A stretch of DNA of 64,000 bases. Source: Granulosicoccus sp036478565 (GTDB lineage Bacteria; Pseudomonadota; Gammaproteobacteria; Granulosicoccales; Granulosicoccaceae). The DNA is taken from positions 4,154,001 to 4,218,000 of the forward strand of contig OZ245050.1 of NCBI GenBank assembly GCA_965224525.1, in the 5' to 3' direction. How positions within the stretch are numbered: the first letter of the stretch is position 1; every line of letters starts with the position of its first letter. Of the stretch, positions 61,500 to 64,000 are shown in pieces. The notes under the pieces are model-generated. The model made no database searches. It saw only the letters and a list, made by a program, of their open reading frames with translations, and had not been told where the DNA came from. The translations under genes and the position numbers were made by a program.

Positions 61500-62668
61500 G
61501 CGCCAGCTCCGGCTACAGTTTTTACAATTTTATCGGCAGCATCACCGAGGTCGCTCGCCGATTGCAGATTCAACCCGCTTTTGTCCAACACTTGACGACC
61601 TTCTTTTGCCCGTGTACCTTCCAGACGAACAACCACCGGCACTTCGATGCCAACATCACCGACCGCCGCAATGATGCCCTCGGCAATCAGGTCGCACTGC
61701 ACGATGCCGCCAAAGATATTGACCAGGATGCCTTTGACTTCCGGGTCGGACAGAATGATTTTCAGCGCTTCTGCTACCCGCTCGGCAGTAGCACCACCAC
61801 CCACATCGAGGAAATTGGCTGGCCGCCCGCCTTTGAGCTTGATGATGTCCATGGTCGCCATCGCCAGTCCGGCACCATTGACCATGCAACCAATATTGCC
61901 TTCCAGCGCAACGTAATTCAGATCCCACTCAGATGCGCGCAGCTCGCGCTCGTCCTCCTGGCTTTTGTCCTGCAGTTCGACAAGATCCTTGTGCCGGTAC
62001 AGGGCATTGCCATCGATATTGATCTTACCGTCCAGACAGATCAGGTTGCCTTCATCGGTGACCACCAGTGGATTGATTTCGACCAATGCCAGATCCTTTT
62101 CGACAAACAGTCTGCATAGCCCGGTCAACAGCATGGAAAACTCTTTGATCTGCGCCCCTTCAAGCCCCAATCCAAACGCCAGTTCACGACACTGATAAGG
62201 CATCACACCGACCAGCGGATTCAATTCAGCCTTGAGGATTTTTTCCGGTGTGTTATGCGCTACCTCTTCGATCTCCATACCACCTTCGGTAGACGCCATG
62301 ACAACCACACGTTGGCTGGCACGATCAATCACCATGCCAAGGTACATTTCGTTGGCAATGTTACAAGTCTCTTCGACCAACACCGTGTTGACGGGTTGAC
62401 CGGCAGCATCGGTTTGAATGGTAACCAGTTGGGTTCCGAGTATGGTTTCTGCATAGTCGGCGGCCTCAGCTGGCGTATCAACCAGCTTGACGCCGCCTGC
62501 CTTGCCTCGCCCGCCTGCGTGCACCTGTGCCTTGACAACCACCTTGTCGGTTGCCAGTTTCGCGGCGGCGGCACTGGCCTCAGCCGGTGTGCTGGCAATG
62601 ATATTGTTCGGCACGGGCATGCCATAAGCCTTGAACAAGGCCTTGGCCTGGTACTCGTGTAGATTCAT
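61496..62668 (-). CDS. sucC: Succinate-CoA ligase [ADP-forming] beta subunit
   Basis: Beta subunit with an N-terminal ATP-grasp domain (NLHEYQAKALFKAYGMPVP, VVKAQVHAGGRGKAGGVKL) and a C-terminal CoA-ligase domain (NFLDVGGGATAERVAEALKIIL, GIVQCDLIAEGIIAA). The 390 residues are the usual length. It lies 112 bp downstream of lpd on the same strand and overlaps sucD by 4 bp, so both subunits are made in equal amounts by coupled translation. Together with the preceding lpd gene this is the 3' half of the sucA-sucB-lpd-sucC-sucD type cluster. Confidence 0.96.
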   Translation of the reverse strand: MNLHEYQAKALFKAYGMPVPNNIIASTPAEASAAAAKLATDKVVVKAQVHAGGRGKAGGVKLVDTPAEAADYAETILGTQLVTIQTDAAGQPVNTVLVEETCNIANEMYLGMVIDRASQRVVVMASTEGGMEIEEVAHNTPEKILKAELNPLVGVMPYQCRELAFGLGLEGAQIKEFSMLLTGLCRLFVEKDLALVEINPLVVTDEGNLICLDGKINIDGNALYRHKDLVELQDKSQEDERELRASEWDLNYVALEGNIGCMVNGAGLAMATMDIIKLKGGRPANFLDVGGGATAERVAEALKIILSDPEVKGILVNIFGGIVQCDLIAEGIIAAVGDVGIEVPVVVRLEGTRAKEGRQVLDKSGLNLQSASDLGDAADKIVKTVAGAGA

Positions 62669-62780
62669 CTGAACTCCATGGTCTATCGATGTTGCCAGTC
62701 GTTGAAATCAACGAGCCGGTATAAGACTGTTTGGTGAAAGGCGGTTACACCAAAGTTATCAAGTCGCTTCCAGGTCGACT

Positions 62781-64000
62781 TCAATTGCGTTTTCGATTGG
62801 CTATATGGATAGCACGACCATCGGCACTTAATGCCGCTTCATGCAGAGCCTCTGACAAGGTAGGGTGGGCGTGGATGGTATGCGCGATATCTTCGATGGT
62901 GGCATCAAACTCCATCGCCAGTACCGACTGCGCAAGCAGCTCGGATGCATTAGGGCCAATAATATGTGCGCCCAGCAAACGATCATTGCTCTTGTCACGC
63001 AACACCTTGACCATACCGCCGGTATCACCCTTGGCTTTGGCTCGACCACTGGCAGCAAATGGGAAACTACCGACTTGGTAGTCAATGCCCTCGCTGGTCA
63101 ACTCCTCTTCGGTCTTGCCCACCCAGGCCACTTCAGGATGCGTATAGATGACGTTTGGCATAACGTCATAATTCATGGTCGCCTGCTCTCCGGCAATGCG
63201 CTCTGCCACCATCACACCTTCTTCTGAACCTTTGTGCGCCAACATTGGGCCACGCACAACATCACCGATAGCATACACACCTGGCACATTGGTTTTGCAA
63301 TGATCGTTAACATGGATCAAGCCGCGTTCGTCAAGCTCCACCCCGGCTTCGTCGGTCAGCACACCGTCGATAAAGGCACGTCGGCCAACCGCAACAATCA
63401 ACTTGTCGAACAGCTCTTCGTGCTCGCCATCCTTGTCTTGATAACTGACGTTGACTTGCTCCCCTTTGATTTCGCTACCCATTACTCGCGTACTGAGCCG
63501 AATGTCGAGGCCTTGCCTGGAAAAAGTCTTTAGCGCTTCTCGCGCTATTGCCTTGTCAACCATGGGCAGGAAGGTGTCCTGTGCTTCGAGCATGACCACT
63601 TCGGAACCGAGGCGACGCCACACACTGCCAAGCTCCAGCCCGATGACTCCCGCCCCAATGACGCATACTTTACCCGGCACTGATAACCAGTCAAGCGCGC
63701 CGGAAGAGTCCACAATGATATCGCCTTCCAGCGGTGTCGCCGGCAGTTCAATCGGCACCGAGCCGGTTGCGATGATCACGTTTTCTGCAGCCAGTGTGGA
63801 TTCACTGCCGTCGTGTGCAGTTAGCTTGACCTGCCTGTCGACAAGCAGTTGTCCACGGCCCTGCAGCCATTCGATGTCATTTGCCTTGAACAGTGACGCA
63901 ATGCCGCCTGTCAGCTCCTGGACTATTTTGTCCTTGCGACTGATCATTTTTGGCACGTCCAAAGCGACCTTGTCTACAATGATGCCCATATCGGCAAACT
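62781..64000 (-). CDS. lpd: Dihydrolipoyl dehydrogenase, 5' part beyond window
   Basis: E3 component of the 2-oxoglutarate/pyruvate dehydrogenase complexes, a flavoprotein that reoxidises dihydrolipoamide with NAD. The frame runs past the right edge, so the N-terminal FAD-binding GxGxxG segment and redox cysteines are not seen. Visible are IATGSVPIELPATPLEGD, the second Rossmann motif GAGVIGLELGSVWRRLGSEV, GVYAIGDVVRGPMLAHKGSEEG and the C-terminal interface with HAHPTLSEALHEA, where the histidine-glutamate pair acts as catalytic base. The 2-oxoglutarate dehydrogenase subunits presumably lie just outside. Confidence 0.94.
   Translation of the reverse strand, partial: FADMGIIVDKVALDVPKMISRKDKIVQELTGGIASLFKANDIEWLQGRGQLLVDRQVKLTAHDGSESTLAAENVIIATGSVPIELPATPLEGDIIVDSSGALDWLSVPGKVCVIGAGVIGLELGSVWRRLGSEVVMLEAQDTFLPMVDKAIAREALKTFSRQGLDIRLSTRVMGSEIKGEQVNVSYQDKDGEHEELFDKLIVAVGRRAFIDGVLTDEAGVELDERGLIHVNDHCKTNVPGVYAIGDVVRGPMLAHKGSEEGVMVAERIAGEQATMNYDVMPNVIYTHPEVAWVGKTEEELTSEGIDYQVGSFPFAASGRAKAKGDTGGMVKVLRDKSNDRLLGAHIIGPNASELLAQSVLAMEFDATIEDIAHTIHAHPTLSEALHEAALSADGRAIHIANRKRN

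Noticed and set aside
1..64000. tRNA, rRNA, CRISPR array or complete insertion sequence
   Set aside because: I read the gaps on both strands and found no cloverleaf T-loop in a gap, no regularly spaced repeats, and no transposase gene.

Overview
The window reads as chromosomal DNA of a free-living Gram-negative gammaproteobacterium with roughly even GC content. The evidence is gene order and envelope machinery: coaBC-dut-algC-argB, gmk-rpoZ-spoT-ridA-recG and lpd-sucC-sucD blocks of the pseudomonad/xanthomonad type, a type II secretion operon, a rhombosortase, an outer-membrane phospholipase and an MSHA-like pilus locus. No genus can be named from the sequence alone. I see no tRNA, rRNA, CRISPR array or intact insertion sequence.

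Left part (1-11.5 kb): the 3' end of an integron-type tyrosine recombinase is cut by the window edge. It is followed by the coaBC-dut-algC-argB housekeeping block, a DUF4124 coiled-coil protein and an exonuclease III that sits where Pseudomonas carries crc. A small accessory zone follows (about 6.6-9.5 kb) with a DUF4143 AAA+ ATPase, about 1 kb of decayed or unrecognised DNA and an orphan lipoprotein. Then come a DUF6232 membrane protein, a SnoaL-like protein and CysQ.

11.6-18.1 kb: a minus-strand operon gspG-H-I-J-K-L-M-N encodes the pseudopilus and inner-membrane half of a type II secretion system. gspC, D, E and F are not in it. Divergent from gspG is a rhombosortase, the protease that processes GlyGly-CTERM substrates of such systems. 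18.2-24 kb holds argS, two EamA transporters, an Ldh-family imine reductase, a TfoX-N protein and a DUF2059 protein.

24-40 kb is the most interesting block. Two operons diverge from a 256-bp intergenic region. Leftward are three genes overlapping by 4 bp: an exported ethylbenzene-dehydrogenase-like protein, a hybrid histidine kinase with two receivers and an HPt domain, and a receiver-PAS-GGDEF-EAL protein. Rightward is a nine-gene MSHA-like pilus/pseudopilus operon whose ATPase begins with a domain resembling the c-di-GMP-binding MshEN fold. I infer a signal-to-c-di-GMP-to-pilus circuit contained in one locus.

40-64 kb: DUF2244, the recG-ridA-spoT-rpoZ-gmk stress/nucleotide block, a thioredoxin-fold protein, a LysR regulator, two small lipoproteins (one with a BON domain), a family 2 glycosyltransferase, a lipoprotein form of phospholipase A1, a PAP2 phosphatase, an AraC regulator divergent from a threonine-dehydratase-like enzyme, an 817-residue secreted glycosidase-like protein with tandem C-terminal repeats, a two-gene ABC exporter, and sucD-sucC-lpd with lpd running off the right edge.
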